NCBI GenBank assembly: GCA_015233755.1
Contig: JADFXA010000116.1
Coordinates: 1-7,001 of the forward strand
DNA length: 7,001 bases
Reading direction: 5' to 3'
Source of the DNA: Desulfamplus sp.
GTDB taxonomy: Bacteria; Desulfobacterota; Desulfobacteria; Desulfobacterales; Desulfobacteraceae
Shown: positions 5,720 to 7,001 of the stretch, piece by piece
Numbering within the stretch: the first letter of the stretch is position 1
How the letters are laid out: each line of letters begins with the position of its first letter
Notes under the pieces: model-generated
What the model was told of the DNA's origin: nothing
The model's database searches: none
What the model saw: only the letters and a program-made list of their open reading frames with translations
Made by a program: the position numbers and the translations under genes

Positions 5720-7001
5720 CTATTTTTGAAAATTATTTGTGCAGATTCTTATTATCATCTCCTCAAGAATAATAAAAGGGTCTCCATCTGACGAAGATTT
5801 AAACTTATAGTCCATTTCGCTTAATTCTGCCATGATATTAGCAAGTTCACTTAACTTGAATTTATCTGAGCGTAAGAATGTTTGAAAAATAGGATATGTA
5901 TTTTTAGGGTTTGAAGCAATAGCCAGATCTGTTGTCTTACCTTTGTTAGCACCACTTTTTTTGTCAGGTTCATCTTTTTTTTTTCGTTTACTTGCTTTAG
6001 TTGGCTTAAAGCTAAGCTCTTCGTCATCTGACTCAGATTCATAGTCATCATCTAAATTGCTCTCCAACTTATCTTGGGTCTCTCTACTTTTTAGCTCTTC
6101 TCCCCATTTAGCAATTATTTTATCAAGCTCTTCATCTGCTTTTGTTATAAAAGGCATAGTATTGGCAGTAAAGTGTTGATAGTTCTGATTTCCCTGACGC
6201 CAACAAGAGTTTCCTTTCTGCATCTCAGTTTCAACGAAAATTTTTACAACAAAGATTCTACGTATCTGGTTGACAATTGCGGCAAGTAGTTGAAGTGGAT
6301 GGAATCCGTTATCACAAAGCGATTTATAGTAAAAGATCGATAACTCTAAATTTTTTTGTGCAACAGCATTTGTAAGCTCAAATATAGGGTCTTTTCTGCT
6401 TCGCTTCACAACTTTATAGACATCTTCTACTGTTATTGTATTTTTGTTGCCTATAAACGAAGTAAGCCTTTCAAGGTTGTCGTTAAGTGCTGCGGGATCA
6501 AATCCTGTCATCTCAACAAGAGCTTGAAACGCATCTCCATCAATACCTTTTCCTGCCTTGTCAAGAACCATTTTCATTGTGAGGCGTAAGAGTTCAGTTT
6601 GCTCCTCTTTATCTGTCTTACCACTTCCTTGGGCAACAGAGCAGTCAATAGCAATGCCTGATGTTTTAATCGTATTGAACAGATTGCGTCTTTTATCAGC
6701 ATTTAGAGCTGTTATAACAAGGTAGTTATTCTCAGGAAATCCTCTTTCAATCAAATTTTTCAAATTTTCAAGGTCATGGTTGAGAAAACCTTGTGATGGA
6801 GAAGTGCCAGGAGCGTTAAATAGAGGGGCATTTTTTATAGCAATAACCCGCCTCTCTTGAAAAAATGAATATGTGCATATACGCTCAATTATCACAGGTA
6901 TAGAAGCCTCTTCACCTTCAAGAAGTTCATACCCTAACTCCCTAAGATTGCTGGGTAACAAAAAGGATATTACACTATCAAAGACCCTTCTGCATAAAAA
7001 A
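5720..7001 (-). CDS. holA: DNA polymerase III subunit delta (5' end beyond the window)
   Basis: HolA is the delta subunit of the clamp loader and opens the beta sliding clamp. The frame is open from the TAG stop at 5720-5722 to the right edge. The first ATG/GTG/TTG-type codon inside it is a TTG at 6961, but the 13 codons upstream (reading LCRRVFDSVISF) continue the family's N-terminal helix. The gene therefore starts outside, perhaps 15-25 codons further on. Numbering from the TTG: N-terminal clamp-binding domain about 1-115 with SFFQERRVIAIKNAPLF (32-48); middle domain about 120-190 with the LVEMTGFDPAALNDNLERL segment; C-terminal collar domain from about 192 (DPIFELTNAV), resuming at YPIFQTFLRSDKF (356-368) through DPFIILEEMIIRIC. 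About 100 residues (249-352), including a Asp/Glu then Lys-rich stretch (about 287-343), interrupt the collar domain. The family is normally about 340 aa; this protein would exceed 425. Confidence 0.88.
   Translation of the reverse strand, partial: FLCRRVFDSVISFLLPSNLRELGYELLEGEEASIPVIIERICTYSFFQERRVIAIKNAPLFNAPGTSPSQGFLNHDLENLKNLIERGFPENNYLVITALNADKRRNLFNTIKTSGIAIDCSVAQGSGKTDKEEQTELLRLTMKMVLDKAGKGIDGDAFQALVEMTGFDPAALNDNLERLTSFIGNKNTITVEDVYKVVKRSRKDPIFELTNAVAQKNLELSIFYYKSLCDNGFHPLQLLAAIVNQIRRIFVVKIFVETEMQKGNSCWRQGNQNYQHFTANTMPFITKADEELDKIIAKWGEELKSRETQDKLESNLDDDYESESDDEELSFKPTKASKRKKKDEPDKKSGANKGKTTDLAIASNPKNTYPIFQTFLRSDKFKLSELANIMAELSEMDYKFKSSSDGDPFIILEEMIIRICTNNFQK

Noticed and set aside
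5851..6051. 66-codon frame on the - strand within holA
   Set aside because: It overlaps the low-complexity charged insertion of HolA in another frame. It has no recognisable motif, and the holA frame continues into conserved sequence on both sides, so a frameshift is unlikely.

Overview
This is an ordinary housekeeping stretch from an AT-rich bacterial chromosome. Seven real protein features or parts of features are visible, and I see no mobile element, CRISPR array, tRNA, rRNA or prophage gene. The six-domain S1 protein and its neighbour SppA look like those of Desulfobacterota (former Deltaproteobacteria, Desulfobacterales-like). That assignment rests on recalled family resemblance, not on a search. 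The low GC would fit one of the AT-rich members of that group.

Left part, + strand: rpsA (ribosomal protein S1, 59-1843) has a strong Shine-Dalgarno and is closed by a hairpin terminator at about 1881-1924. It is followed by sppA (1985-2887), a short single-domain signal peptide peptidase anchored in the inner membrane. The 3' end of sppA runs 63 bp into the 3' end of the convergent yciO gene.

Right part, - strand, in transcription order: holA (delta subunit of the DNA polymerase III clamp loader; its 5' end lies beyond the right edge), a 124-bp gap, pyk (pyruvate kinase), lspA (prolipoprotein signal peptidase, overlapping the pyk stop codon), a very AT-rich 129-bp gap with a likely promoter and a dyad, and yciO (YrdC/Sua5 superfamily). 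pyk and lspA are almost certainly cotranscribed. holA may join them, since no terminator is visible after it. yciO probably has its own promoter.

Functionally the genes cover translation (S1), membrane protein processing (LspA cuts lipoprotein signal peptides; SppA degrades released signal peptides), replication (HolA), glycolysis (Pyk) and possibly tRNA t6A-type chemistry (YciO/YrdC fold). They do not form one pathway.

I found no new system. The points worth a second look are small: a long charged insertion in HolA, a pyruvate kinase with an altered potassium-site motif, a dyad at the yciO promoter, a possible yciO terminator encoded antisense inside sppA, and start-codon questions for lspA and holA.
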